Assembly: GCF_004299445.1 (NCBI RefSeq)
Contig: NZ_SCTC01000070.1
Span: forward strand, 1 to 55,536
Length of the DNA stretch: 55,536 nt
Reading direction: 5' to 3'
Source: Phenylobacterium sp.
GTDB lineage: Bacteria > Pseudomonadota > Alphaproteobacteria > Caulobacterales > Caulobacteraceae
Part shown: positions 27,564-35,216 of the stretch, piece by piece
How positions within the stretch are numbered: the first letter of the stretch is position 1
How the letters are laid out: every line of letters starts with the position of its first letter
Notes under the pieces: generated by a model
What the model saw: the letters and a program-made list of their open reading frames with translations, nothing else
Databases searched by the model: none
Told to the model about the DNA's origin: nothing
Made by a program: the position numbers and the translations under genes

Positions 27564-28211
27564 TCATGCCACGCGGGCGTAACGTTCCCAGAGGTCGTCG
27601 CCCAGCTGAGTGACCTCCACCCGCCGGAAATGGGGCGCCCCGGCCAACGCCGCAACGGCCAAGTCGCCGATCGCCGGGCGACCCTCGCCGCCTATGACGA
27701 TGGGCGCCCGGAACCACTCGATGGCGTCGACCAGTCCATGGCGCAGAAAGCTGCCGGCGACCTGCCCGCCGCCCTCGACGAAGAGATTCGAAAGACCTTC
27801 TGCGGCAAGAGCTTGCACTACGCTCTTGAGGTGCGGACGCGCCGCGTCGGTCGCCGGAACCCCGATCACCCTGACACCAGCGTCGACGAGGGCCGGATCG
27901 GGCGCGCCGGTTGTGACAACGTAGGTCGGGGTCTCGCGAGCCGTCGCGACCAGCTTGCAGCCGGGCGACAGCCGCTGGCGGCTGTCCAGCACCACACGCG
28001 CCGGCTGGCGGCCTGTGTAGCCCGGCAATCGCACCGTGAGCTCCGGATCATCGGCCAACGCGGTCTCGATGCCGACCACCACGGCGTCGTGCGCGGCGCG
28101 GAGACGGTGCACCTGCTCGCGGGAGGCCGCGCCCGTGATCCAGCGGCTCTCGCCGGAGGCCGTGGCGATCCGGGCGTCCAGCGACGTCGCGAGCTTGAGG
28201 GTGATCGTCAT
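27564..28211 (-). CDS. RibD reductase domain alone (no deaminase domain)
   Basis: 215 residues covering only the C-terminal reductase of bifunctional RibD, which is normally about 360-ish residues. Its first residues (MTITLKLATSLDARIA) align with the start of the reductase half, and FVEGGGQVAGSFLRHGLVD is the NADPH/substrate region. The zinc deaminase half (HAE and PC...C motifs) is not found in any frame upstream, where a LysR gene sits after only 45 bases. The reductase looks intact and should reduce the ribosylaminouracil if a separate deaminase exists elsewhere. The name ribD is therefore only partly justified. Confidence 0.88.
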   Translation of the reverse strand: MTITLKLATSLDARIATASGESRWITGAASREQVHRLRAAHDAVVVGIETALADDPELTVRLPGYTGRQPARVVLDSRQRLSPGCKLVATARETPTYVVTTGAPDPALVDAGVRVIGVPATDAARPHLKSVVQALAAEGLSNLFVEGGGQVAGSFLRHGLVDAIEWFRAPIVIGGEGRPAIGDLAVAALAGAPHFRRVEVTQLGDDLWERYARVA

Positions 28212-28256
28212 TCGCCGCCGTTCATGGCCGAGAAGCGCCGGGGCGCCAAGCCAGGC

Positions 28257-29195
28257 TCAGTCGGGCGGCCCACCCACACTGAGCGCCAGGGCCGCCGCGG
28301 TGGCTGCGCTCTCGGCCAGAAGCCATTCGCGGAAACGCTGAACGTGACGGCGTCCTTCCATGTCGGCGCGGAAGCGGGCGCGGAAGCCGTGCCGGCTCCA
28401 CCGTCCCGTGCTGACCGGATAGGGCAAGCCCACCTGACCGGCTTCCAGCAGGTCGCCGATCAGCGCGAGGCCGCAAAGTGTGACCCCCGCATCCGCCGCC
28501 ACCGCATCGAGCGCCGCGCTGATCCGCCGGAATCGCATGCCGCGCTCCGGCGCCGTGCGGGCGGCTCCGTTGGCCGCCACCCAGTCGGGCCACGACAGGC
28601 CGGCAGGGTCATCCTTGCAGAAATCGAGATGCACCAGCGGAAAGCCTTCCAGCCGGGCTCTGGCTTCGATACCGGCCGTCCGCGCCAGGTTCACGGGGGA
28701 AGTGATCGGCGCCACGAAGTCACGGAACAGCAGGTCGGTCGCCACGCCGTCACGCGGCGCGCCGTAGCTGATCTCGCAGTCCACGCGGCCGAGGCGCATG
28801 GGCGCGTCGCCCTCGCCGTTGATGTTGAATCGGATGTTCGGGTGCTCGGCGCGGAAGCGATGCAGGCGCGGCGCCAGCCAGAGGTCGACAAAGTCGGAGG
28901 CCGCGGCGATGTGAAGTTCGTGGCCGCGCTGGAGTTCGAGCTCGCGGGCCGCGGCGTCAAGCGCCTCGAAGGCCCGCGCGAGATGCGGCAGGGCCGTTTG
29001 CAGGCCCGGAGCGGCGCGCAGGCCCGCTCGTCCCCGCGAGAGCAGTTCCACGCCCAGATAGTCCTCCAACGCCTTTACTCGCTGACCGACGGCGGCCGGC
29101 GTGATCCCCAACCGCTCTGCGGCGCCGACGAAGGAGCCTTTGCGGACAGCCAGTTCCAGGGCTTGGAGAGACCTCAGGTAGGTGGGAGCAACCAT
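28257..29195 (-). CDS. LysR-family transcriptional regulator
   Basis: 312 residues. The N-terminal winged helix (LQALELAVRKGSFVGAAERLGITPAAVGQRVKALEDYLG) is typical of LysR, and the C-terminal periplasmic-binding-like domain follows (ELHIAAASDFVDLWLAPRLHRFRAEHP). It resembles the GcvA-like branch by its SFVGAAERLGITPAAV stretch; inducer unknown. It is divergent from the DUF4242 and diiron-oxygenase genes, which are its probable targets. An inverted repeat lies 9 bases before its start, so it probably controls itself. Confidence 0.92.
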   Translation of the reverse strand: MVAPTYLRSLQALELAVRKGSFVGAAERLGITPAAVGQRVKALEDYLGVELLSRGRAGLRAAPGLQTALPHLARAFEALDAAARELELQRGHELHIAAASDFVDLWLAPRLHRFRAEHPNIRFNINGEGDAPMRLGRVDCEISYGAPRDGVATDLLFRDFVAPITSPVNLARTAGIEARARLEGFPLVHLDFCKDDPAGLSWPDWVAANGAARTAPERGMRFRRISAALDAVAADAGVTLCGLALIGDLLEAGQVGLPYPVSTGRWSRHGFRARFRADMEGRRHVQRFREWLLAESAATAAALALSVGGPPD

Positions 29196-29203
29196 CCCAC
29201 CTT

Positions 29204-29222
29204 ACTAAGCAAAAGCTTTAGT
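29204..29222. promoter_or_regulatory. Inverted repeat in the LysR/DUF4242 divergent region
   Basis: ACTAAGC (29204-29210) and AGCTTTAGT (29214-29222) form an imperfect inverted repeat of the size bound by LysR regulators (outer arms ACTAA/TTAGT). It lies immediately upstream of the LysR start codon and about 80 bases before the DUF4242 start. Followed by a GATTGT direct repeat near 29231-29246. Role inferred from position. Confidence 0.45.
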
Positions 29223-29303
29223 CAGAGCCAGATTGTTTAGATTGTGTCCCGGCCGGGCGACAGCGACAGTGACGTCATCGAGGGAAGTGCAGGGGACGGC
29301 GCC

Positions 29304-29588
29304 ATGGCCCAACTCAGACGGTTCCTGGTCGAGCGGGATGTTCCCGGCATAGGCGGCATGTCCATTGTCGAGCTGTGCGGAGTGGCTCGCGCTTCGAACC
29401 AGGCGATCGAGAAGATCGGCGGGACCGTCCAGTGGCAGCAGAGCTATGTCGCTGGCGACCGGACGTACTGCATCTATCTCGCCGACGGCGAGGACACGAT
29501 CCACACCCACGCCGAACTCAGCGGCTTCCCGGTGACGCGCATTACCGAGATCCCGCAGATCATCGACCCGACAACCGCAAACAACTAG
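29304..29588 (+). CDS. DUF4242 small protein (nickel-binding-protein-like)
   Basis: 94 residues. The pattern FLVERDVPGIGGMSIVEL, then VQWQQSYVAGDRTYCIYLADGEDTIHTHAE, matches the DUF4242 family (a small ferredoxin-like alpha+beta fold, annotated as nickel-binding after one Streptomyces member). The HTHAE end holds two histidines that could bind metal. The ATG at 29304 is preceded by AGGGGA. It is followed by the diiron gene after 67 bases, probably on the same transcript. Function unknown. Confidence 0.8.
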   Translation: MAQLRRFLVERDVPGIGGMSIVELCGVARASNQAIEKIGGTVQWQQSYVAGDRTYCIYLADGEDTIHTHAELSGFPVTRITEIPQIIDPTTANN

Positions 29589-29655
29589 CGGCGGACTTCA
29601 CCCATCGCGGCCAGCGCGCCCCGAGGGGCTGCGCGTCCGCGCGAGGAGAAGAACC

Positions 29656-30567
29656 ATGATCCAAGGCCACAACTACCAACGCCTGCTCGAAATCTCGAAG
29701 CGCGTGAACTGGCGCATCGAGGACATCATCGGCCCCGACAAGCCGATGGACTTCACCCGGCCATTCCTGCCCGAGAGCTTTGCACGCACAGGGGAACTGT
29801 CGTTCCTCACGCCCGCCGAGCGGCTCAAACTCAACCAGATCCGAGGCTTCGGCTACCTGGCCATGTTCGAGCTGGTGGAGCGCTGCATCCTGCCGGTGAT
29901 CGAAGAGCATGCGCCTTCGACGCCCGATCAGGACCCGCACCGCACAGAGGCGCTGGCCAACTTCGTGACGGAAGAGATGAAGCACATCGAGCTCTTCGTC
30001 CGTTTCCGTCAGGCCTTCCGCGCCGGCTTTGAGGTGGACTGCGGCTTCATCGGTCCGGCCGAGGACATCGGGTCGGCCATCCGCAGTCATGGCGGCCTGG
30101 GCATGGCGCTGTTCATCCTGGGGATCGAGTGGGCCACACAGCAGCACTGGCTGGAGAGCGTGGAGGACGACGAGGGTCTCGACCCGCAGTTCAAGAGCCT
30201 GCTCAAGCACCACTGGATGGAGGAGTCCCAGCACGCCAAGCTGGACGCCATGGTCTTCCACGAGCTGGCGACCAAGGCCGGGCCCGAGAAGACGCTGGCC
30301 GCGGTGGACGCGTTCCTGGCGATCGGCGCTTTCATCGACGGCGGCCTGGCGCAGCAGACGCAACTGGACCTGGCGTCGCTGGAGGCCACGATCGGCCGGA
30401 CGCTCCCTGACGCCGACCGCGAGACCTTCCTGGCGCGGCAGCATCAGGCGCAGCGGTGGACGTACCTGGGCTCGGCGCTGCGCAACCAGGGCTTTCTGAA
30501 GGCGCTGGGCGAGATCAGCCCCGAGGGACGCGCCAAGATCGACGCGGTCGCGCCGGCCTTCTGCTAG
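29656..30567 (+). CDS. AurF-like ferritin-fold diiron oxygenase (putative)
   Basis: 303 residues, helical. Candidate iron ligands are E72, E107-x2-H110 (EEMKH), E158 (IEWATQQH), H186, E190 and H193 (HWMEESQH). The set H-x3-E-x2-H in the last helix, with an extra histidine, and the 35-residue gap from the first Glu to E107 match the ligand pattern known from AurF/CmlI N-oxygenases better than ferritin or ribonucleotide reductase. Substrate unknown; it may oxidise an amine or act on another small molecule. Part of the LysR-controlled module with the DUF4242 gene. Confidence 0.7.
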   Translation: MIQGHNYQRLLEISKRVNWRIEDIIGPDKPMDFTRPFLPESFARTGELSFLTPAERLKLNQIRGFGYLAMFELVERCILPVIEEHAPSTPDQDPHRTEALANFVTEEMKHIELFVRFRQAFRAGFEVDCGFIGPAEDIGSAIRSHGGLGMALFILGIEWATQQHWLESVEDDEGLDPQFKSLLKHHWMEESQHAKLDAMVFHELATKAGPEKTLAAVDAFLAIGAFIDGGLAQQTQLDLASLEATIGRTLPDADRETFLARQHQAQRWTYLGSALRNQGFLKALGEISPEGRAKIDAVAPAFC

Positions 30568-30615
30568 CGACTGTTTAAGTAAGTCGGGGAGCGTCGGCCT
30601 GGCGGGCCGGCGCTC

Positions 30616-31089
30616 TCAACGCTCGTCGGCGAGGGCCTCGCTGAGGCCTTCCTCGCTGAGGAACTGGGCGAAGTCGCTGGTCTCGCGGAAGTCGCGGTAG
30701 ACCGAGGCGTAGCGGACGTAGGCCACGTCATCGAGCTGCTTCAGATGCTTCATGATCAGCTCGCCGATGGTCGACGACGGCAGCTCGGTCTCGCCCATGC
30801 TCTCGAGCTGGCGAACGATCGTGGAGATCATGCGTTCGACGCGTTCCGGTTCGACGGGGCGCTTGCGCAGGGCCACCGACAGCGAGCGGGCCAACTTGTC
30901 GCGATCGAACGGCGCGCGCCGGCCCGAACGCTTCAGGATCGTGAGTTCGCGCAGCTGAACGCGCTCGAAGGTTGTGAAACGCCCCTCGCAGGACGGGCAC
31001 AGCCGGCGACGACGGATGGCCGCCCCGTCTTCCGACGGTCGGCTGTCCTTCACCTGGGTTTCGTCGTGACCACAGAACGGGCAGCGCAT
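30616..31089 (-). CDS. nrdR: Transcriptional repressor NrdR
   Basis: 157 residues. The zinc ribbon [17 protein letters not shown]...[18 protein letters not shown] is followed by an ATP-cone domain ([22 protein letters not shown]). NrdR represses ribonucleotide reductase genes when dATP is bound. It follows glyA by 31 bases on the same strand. In related genomes it is followed by ribD; here about 2.4 kb with three genes of another module intervene. Confidence 0.97.
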   Translation of the reverse strand: MRCPFCGHDETQVKDSRPSEDGAAIRRRRLCPSCEGRFTTFERVQLRELTILKRSGRRAPFDRDKLARSLSVALRKRPVEPERVERMISTIVRQLESMGETELPSSTIGELIMKHLKQLDDVAYVRYASVYRDFRETSDFAQFLSEEGLSEALADER

Positions 31090-31120
31090 ATCTAGCCCCC
31101 TTCCCGGCCATTTACCCCTA

Positions 31121-32422
31121 TTAGGAGTAGATGGGGAAGCGGCTCGTCATGGCGACCACTTCCGACCGCACCTTCGCCTCGACCGCGGAGGAGTCTTCGC
31201 CGGTCGCGACCGCGTCCAGGACCTCGCCGATCCACTTGCCGACCTGGCGGAACTCGGCGACGCCGAAGCCTCGGGTTGTGCCGGCGGGCGTGCCGACGCG
31301 CAGGCCCGAGGTCTGCATCGCCGGCAGCGGATCGCCTGGGATCGAGTTCTTGTTCGTGGTGATGCCGGCCCGCTCGAGCGCGATCTCGGCCTGGGCTCCG
31401 GACACGTTCTTGGGTGTCAGGTCCACCAGCATCAGGTGGCTGTCGGTGCCGTTGGAGACGATCTTGAAGCCCACGCTCTGCAGGCTGTCGGCCAGGGCGC
31501 GCGCGTTCTCGATCACCTGCTTCGCATAGGTCTTGAACTCGGGCCGCAGCGCCTCGCCGAACGCGACGGCCTTGGCGGCGATCACGTGCATCAGCGGGCC
31601 GCCCTGGAGGCCGGGGAAAACCGCCGAGTTGATCTTGGTGTTGAGCTTCTTGGAGTTGGTCAGGATCAGGCCGCCGCGCGGGCCCCGCAGGGTCTTGTGC
31701 GTGGTGGTCGTGACGATGTGGGCGTGCGGGAACGGGTTGGGATACTCGCCGGCCACGATCAGGCCCGCATAGTGGGCCACGTCGCACATCAGGATCGCGT
31801 CCACCTCATCGGCGATCTCGCGGAATTTGGCGAAGTCGATGTGGCGGGAATAGGCCGAGCCGCCGGCGATGATCACCTTGGGCTTGTTGGCCAGCGCGAC
31901 CTCACGGGCCTCGTCGTAGTCGATCAGGTGATCCTGGGCGCGCACGCCGTAGGCCACGGGGTTGAACCACTTGCCGGACTGGTTGACCGACTTGCCGTGG
32001 GTCAGGTGGCCGCCGTGGTCGAGGTTCATGCCCATGAACGTGTCGCCGGGCGTCATCGTGACCATGAAGACGGCCTGGTTCGCCTGGCTGCCCGAGTGCG
32101 GCTGGACGTTGGCGTACTCGCAGCCGAACAGCTGCTTGGCCCGTTCGATCGCCAGCGTCTCGGCCTCGTCGACGACCTCGCAGCCGCCGTAGTAGCGCTT
32201 GCCTGGATAGCCCTCGGCGTACTTGTTGGTGAGCACCGAGCCCTGGGCGTCGAGGACGGCCTTCGAGACGATATTCTCGGAGGCGATCAGCTCGATCTGC
32301 TCCTGCTGGCGCGTCAGCTCCGCACCGAGGATCTTCGCGATCGCTGGATCAGCCTGGCCGACGTCGGCCTTGAAGAACGCTTCGGTGGAAGGCTGGGTTT
32401 GCACGTGCAGGTTCAAGGGCAA
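31121..32422 (-). CDS. glyA: Serine hydroxymethyltransferase
   Basis: 433 residues. It interconverts serine and glycine, loading tetrahydrofolate with a one-carbon unit. The PLP lysine is in [15 protein letters not shown], and the N-terminal [18 protein letters not shown] and [13 protein letters not shown] are family signatures. The ATG at 32422 is preceded by a promoter region with a GAATC (GANTC) site at about 32447, 25 bases upstream. First gene of the glyA-nrdR unit. Confidence 0.98.
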   Translation of the reverse strand: MPLNLHVQTQPSTEAFFKADVGQADPAIAKILGAELTRQQEQIELIASENIVSKAVLDAQGSVLTNKYAEGYPGKRYYGGCEVVDEAETLAIERAKQLFGCEYANVQPHSGSQANQAVFMVTMTPGDTFMGMNLDHGGHLTHGKSVNQSGKWFNPVAYGVRAQDHLIDYDEAREVALANKPKVIIAGGSAYSRHIDFAKFREIADEVDAILMCDVAHYAGLIVAGEYPNPFPHAHIVTTTTHKTLRGPRGGLILTNSKKLNTKINSAVFPGLQGGPLMHVIAAKAVAFGEALRPEFKTYAKQVIENARALADSLQSVGFKIVSNGTDSHLMLVDLTPKNVSGAQAEIALERAGITTNKNSIPGDPLPAMQTSGLRVGTPAGTTRGFGVAEFRQVGKWIGEVLDAVATGEDSSAVEAKVRSEVVAMTSRFPIYS

Positions 32423-32552
32423 GGCCTTTCGTTGGGGCGACGCGTGAATCTATGTCCGGCGAAGGCGCCTCCTTTACTCCTGATCGCTCCCGGCTCCAAC
32501 CGCAGCCGTGCGCAGGAATTCTGCGGAACCTTTCACGCGCGATGGCGTTGAG

Positions 32553-32572
32553 CCCCCCGAGGGCTCGGGGGG
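32553..32572. promoter_or_regulatory. GC-rich hairpin in the mucR leader
   Basis: A perfect inverted repeat with 9-base arms (CCCCCCGAG/CTCGGGGGG, 2-base gap, or 8-bp stem with a GGGC loop). It lies 51 bases before the mucR start and about 130 bases upstream of glyA. It could be an operator or an RNA hairpin in the mucR 5' leader; there is no T-run, so it is not a terminator. Confidence 0.4.
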
Positions 32573-32622
32573 CGACGCCGCGCCGGGCCTCATCGTGCGC
32601 GTACATCAAGCAGAGGGTGATC

Positions 32623-33060
32623 ATGAGCGTAGGATCCGACACCGGCGGACTGTCCGGCGAAGAGTTGATGCGCCTGGGGGCCGGCATCGTGTCGGCCTAT
32701 GTCAGTCGCAACGCCGTCACCGCCGACGCCGTGCCCGATATCATCCGCTCGGTGCACCACGCGCTGACCCAGCTGGTCAGCGGCGCCGCCGCCCCGGCCG
32801 CGCCCGAGGAACGCCAGAAGCCCGCCGTACCGGTCGGCCGCTCAGTCCAGCACGACTACATCGTCTGCCTTGAGGACGGGAAGAGGCTGAAGATGCTGAA
32901 GCGATATCTGCGCTCGCGCTACGACATGAGCCCCGAGGATTATCGCCGCCGCTGGGGCCTGCCCCCGGATTATCCGATGGTGGCGCCGGCCTACGCCGCG
33001 CGTCGGTCCGAGTTCGCGAAGAAGATCGGCCTGGGCCGCGGCGTGCGTCGGCGGAAGTAG
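32623..33060 (+). CDS. MucR/Ros-family regulator with altered zinc site
   Basis: 145 residues. The MucR core is clear: the N-terminal helices ADAVPDIIRSVHHALTQL, then HDYIVCLEDGKRLKMLKRYLRSRYDMSPEDYRRRWGLPPDYPMVAPAYAARRSEFAKKIGLG in the usual order. Aligned with the canonical Ros finger (C-x2-C...H-x4-H), only the first cysteine (C82) remains; the second is D85 and both histidines are tyrosines (Y95, Y100). Zinc-free relatives are known in Mesorhizobium. MucR proteins are global repressors and cell-cycle partners of CtrA in Caulobacter. Chosen start ATG 32623 follows AGGG. Confidence 0.9.
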   Translation: MSVGSDTGGLSGEELMRLGAGIVSAYVSRNAVTADAVPDIIRSVHHALTQLVSGAAAPAAPEERQKPAVPVGRSVQHDYIVCLEDGKRLKMLKRYLRSRYDMSPEDYRRRWGLPPDYPMVAPAYAARRSEFAKKIGLGRGVRRRK

Positions 33061-33083
33061 CGCAGGTCGCCGCGAGGTTTAGA

Positions 33084-33110
33084 GCGCCCCTGCGTCAACA
33101 ACAGGGGCGC
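33084..33110. terminator. Hairpin after mucR (possible terminator)
   Basis: A 9-bp stem (GCGCCCCTG/CAGGGGCGC) with a 9-base loop lies 24 bases after the mucR stop. No clear T-run follows, so termination is uncertain. Confidence 0.35.
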
Positions 33111-33244
33111 CCGGGAACCGGCTCGCGTCGGGTTGTGCTCGAACCAACTCCTGCGTGAGAGTTGAGCACGCTTCGGTTGTTTTCCTATTGCGCCAAACCG
33201 ACGCGGGTCGCACTTGTCGCACCACTCGTGCGCCGATGACCGCC

Positions 33245-33709
33245 TCAGCCGACGCCAGCGGCCTTGGCCATGTATTCCTGGACGATCGGCATCCACGCGC
33301 CGTCTTCCGGGAATTTCTCAAACCGATATGGCGCGCCTGTCCCCGCCCAGGGCAGCATTTCCGACGTGTAGGTTTCAACATAGGGGGCAGCGTGCGCGGC
33401 ATCGTCCAGCATGGTCGACCGCACATTCACCATCGGCATCCCCGGCGGTTCGGTGAACACCCAGCTGAGGCAATGGGCGCAGTGCATCTGGCGGAATTCG
33501 CCATGCAGCCCGCCGACGACGGGGTCTCCCGCCGTGACCTTGAAGCCGGTCCTGGGAATCAGCGTGCTGAGGGAATACGGCCCGCCTGTCATCTGCTGAC
33601 AGCCGCGGCAGTGGCAGGCCATCGTCACCATCGGCGCCTCGGTCACCTCGAAGCGGAGCTGGCCGCAACGGCAACCGCCGCTCCAGGGCAAGGTCTTCGG
33701 GTTCAGCAT
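33245..33709 (-). CDS. GFA/CENP-V family zinc protein
   Basis: 154 residues. The family's cysteine layout is intact: GGCRCGQLRFEV near the N-terminus, MACHCRGCQQMTG (zinc or glutathione site), and MHCAHCLSWVF. The family is named after a glutathione-dependent formaldehyde-activating enzyme, but most members have unknown substrates. It stands alone, convergent with mucR. No formaldehyde dehydrogenase is adjacent, so a formaldehyde role is not supported here. Confidence 0.88.
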   Translation of the reverse strand: MLNPKTLPWSGGCRCGQLRFEVTEAPMVTMACHCRGCQQMTGGPYSLSTLIPRTGFKVTAGDPVVGGLHGEFRQMHCAHCLSWVFTEPPGMPMVNVRSTMLDDAAHAAPYVETYTSEMLPWAGTGAPYRFEKFPEDGAWMPIVQEYMAKAAGVG

Positions 33710-33788
33710 GGACGCGTTCCGCTAAAACAGGGCGCGCATCATCGACGGCTGCAGCCGCGTCGGAAAGCCGGAAAGCGATGAGCGGTTG

Positions 33789-35018
33789 TCAGGCCGCGAC
33801 GCCGCCCACGCGGGCGATGTTGCAGTGGACCCAGAGCTTCTCGAGCACTTCGACCAACTCGTCCATCATCCGGTCGTCGTGAGCCGGCGACGGCGTGAAA
33901 CGCAGACGCTCGGTGCCACGCGGCACGGTCGGGAAGTTGATCGGCTGGACGTAGATGCCATGCTCTTCGAGCAGCATATCCGAGATCATCTTGCAGTGGA
34001 CGGGATCGCCCACCAGCAGCGGCACGATGTGGCTGACCGAGGGCATGACCGGCAGGCCGGCCCGCAGCATCTTGGCCTTCAGGGCCGCGGCCCGGGCCTG
34101 ATGGGCCACGCGGACCTCGTTGTGTTCCTTCAGATAGCGGATCGAGGCCACGGCGCCGGCGGCCAGCGCCGGCGGCAGCGAGGTGGTGAAGATGAAGCCG
34201 TCGGCCCAGCTGCGGATCGCGTCGCAGATGACCGCATCGGCGGCGATGTAGCCGCCCATGACGCCAAACGCCTTGCCCAGCGTGCCTTCGATGATGTCGA
34301 TCTCGGCCATGACGCCGTCACGCTCGGCGACACCGGCGCCGCGCGGGCCGTACATGCCGACCGCGTGGACCTCGTCGAGATAGGTCAGCGCGCCGTACTT
34401 CTTGGCAAGGGCCACGGTGCCGCGCATGTCGGCGATGTCGCCGTCCATGGAGTAGACGCTTTCGAAGGCGATCACCTTCGGCGCCGCCGGATCGGCGGCG
34501 GCCAGCAGCTCTTCCAGGTGTTGCAGGTCGTTGTGACGGAAGACGATGCGCTGCTCGCGCTTGCCCGCGCGGATGCCGCTGATCATCGAGTTGTGGTTCA
34601 GCTCGTCGGAGAAGATGAGCAGCCCGGGCAGGATCTTGTAGAGCGTCGACAGCGACGCCTCGTTCGACACGTAGCCCGAGGTGAACAGCAGCGCCGATTC
34701 CTTCTGGTGAAGGTCGGCCAGCTCACGCTCAAGTTCGACGTGATAGTGGGTGGTGCCCGAGATGTTGCGGGTTCCGCCCGAGCCGGCGCCGGCCGCTTCG
34801 ATGGCCTCGTGCATGGCGTCCAGCACGACGGGATTCTGGCCCTGGCCGAGGTAGTCGTTGGAGCACCAGACGGTGACGTCCTGGGTCGTGCCGTCGTCAC
34901 GGGTCCAGGTGGCGCGCGGGAACTCGCCTCGATGGCGCTTCAGGTCGGCGAAGACCCGGTAGCGGCCCTCGGACCGGACACGGTCCAAGGCGGTTTGGAA
35001 GGCTTCCCTGTAATCCAT
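33789..35018 (-). CDS. hemA: 5-aminolevulinate synthase
   Basis: 409 residues. It condenses glycine and succinyl-CoA to 5-aminolevulinate, the C4 (Shemin) route to heme found in alphaproteobacteria. The PLP lysine is in [14 protein letters not shown], with [10 protein letters not shown] and [19 protein letters not shown] as glycine-loop signatures. The ATG at 35018 (MDYREAF) is chosen over an ATG eight codons upstream by alignment. A possible FNR/FixK box and a GGTGA-type inverted repeat lie in the 198-base upstream region, suggesting oxygen control. hemB, the next enzyme, is 5 kb away. Confidence 0.97.
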   Translation of the reverse strand: MDYREAFQTALDRVRSEGRYRVFADLKRHRGEFPRATWTRDDGTTQDVTVWCSNDYLGQGQNPVVLDAMHEAIEAAGAGSGGTRNISGTTHYHVELERELADLHQKESALLFTSGYVSNEASLSTLYKILPGLLIFSDELNHNSMISGIRAGKREQRIVFRHNDLQHLEELLAAADPAAPKVIAFESVYSMDGDIADMRGTVALAKKYGALTYLDEVHAVGMYGPRGAGVAERDGVMAEIDIIEGTLGKAFGVMGGYIAADAVICDAIRSWADGFIFTTSLPPALAAGAVASIRYLKEHNEVRVAHQARAAALKAKMLRAGLPVMPSVSHIVPLLVGDPVHCKMISDMLLEEHGIYVQPINFPTVPRGTERLRFTPSPAHDDRMMDELVEVLEKLWVHCNIARVGGVAA

Positions 35019-35095
35019 CGACTTGTTCCCGGTCGCGCGCACGTGAGCGCGCTTTCCCCGGCCCCTGAGATATGACTGCCTTTTGGCGCCGGGAT

Positions 35096-35143
35096 TTCAC
35101 CTTGTCCACAAACACGAAGGTGAATCCGGCGTCACCTTTCGTG
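35096..35143. promoter_or_regulatory. TCACCTT inverted repeats upstream of hemA
   Basis: CACGAAGGTGA (35113-35123) and TCACCTTTCGTG (35132-35143) are near-perfect inverted arms, with one extra T. A third half-site, TTCACCTT at 35096-35103, is the exact complement of AAGGTGAA at 35117-35124. A GAATC (GANTC) site at 35122-35126 lies inside. The cluster is 80-125 bases upstream of the hemA start. It looks like an operator for a dimeric regulator; the protein is unknown. Confidence 0.5.
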
Positions 35144-35177
35144 AATGGGTACGTAAATTTCGTGATCGGACCCGTCG

Positions 35178-35191
35178 TTGACACCGATCAA
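35178..35191. promoter_or_regulatory. FNR/FixK-type box upstream of hemA
   Basis: TTGAC-ACCG-ATCAA differs by one base from the FNR/FixK consensus TTGAT-N4-ATCAA. It lies 160 bases upstream of the hemA start. hemA is under FnrL or FixK control in other alphaproteobacteria, which supports but does not prove function. Confidence 0.5.
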
Positions 35192-35216
35192 ACGCACGCT
35201 CCTAGCGGCGCCGCGA

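Noticed and set aside
26926..28256. FMN riboswitch in the rib cluster
   Set aside because: The intergenic gaps are 33, 14 and 45 bases, too short for an FMN aptamer.
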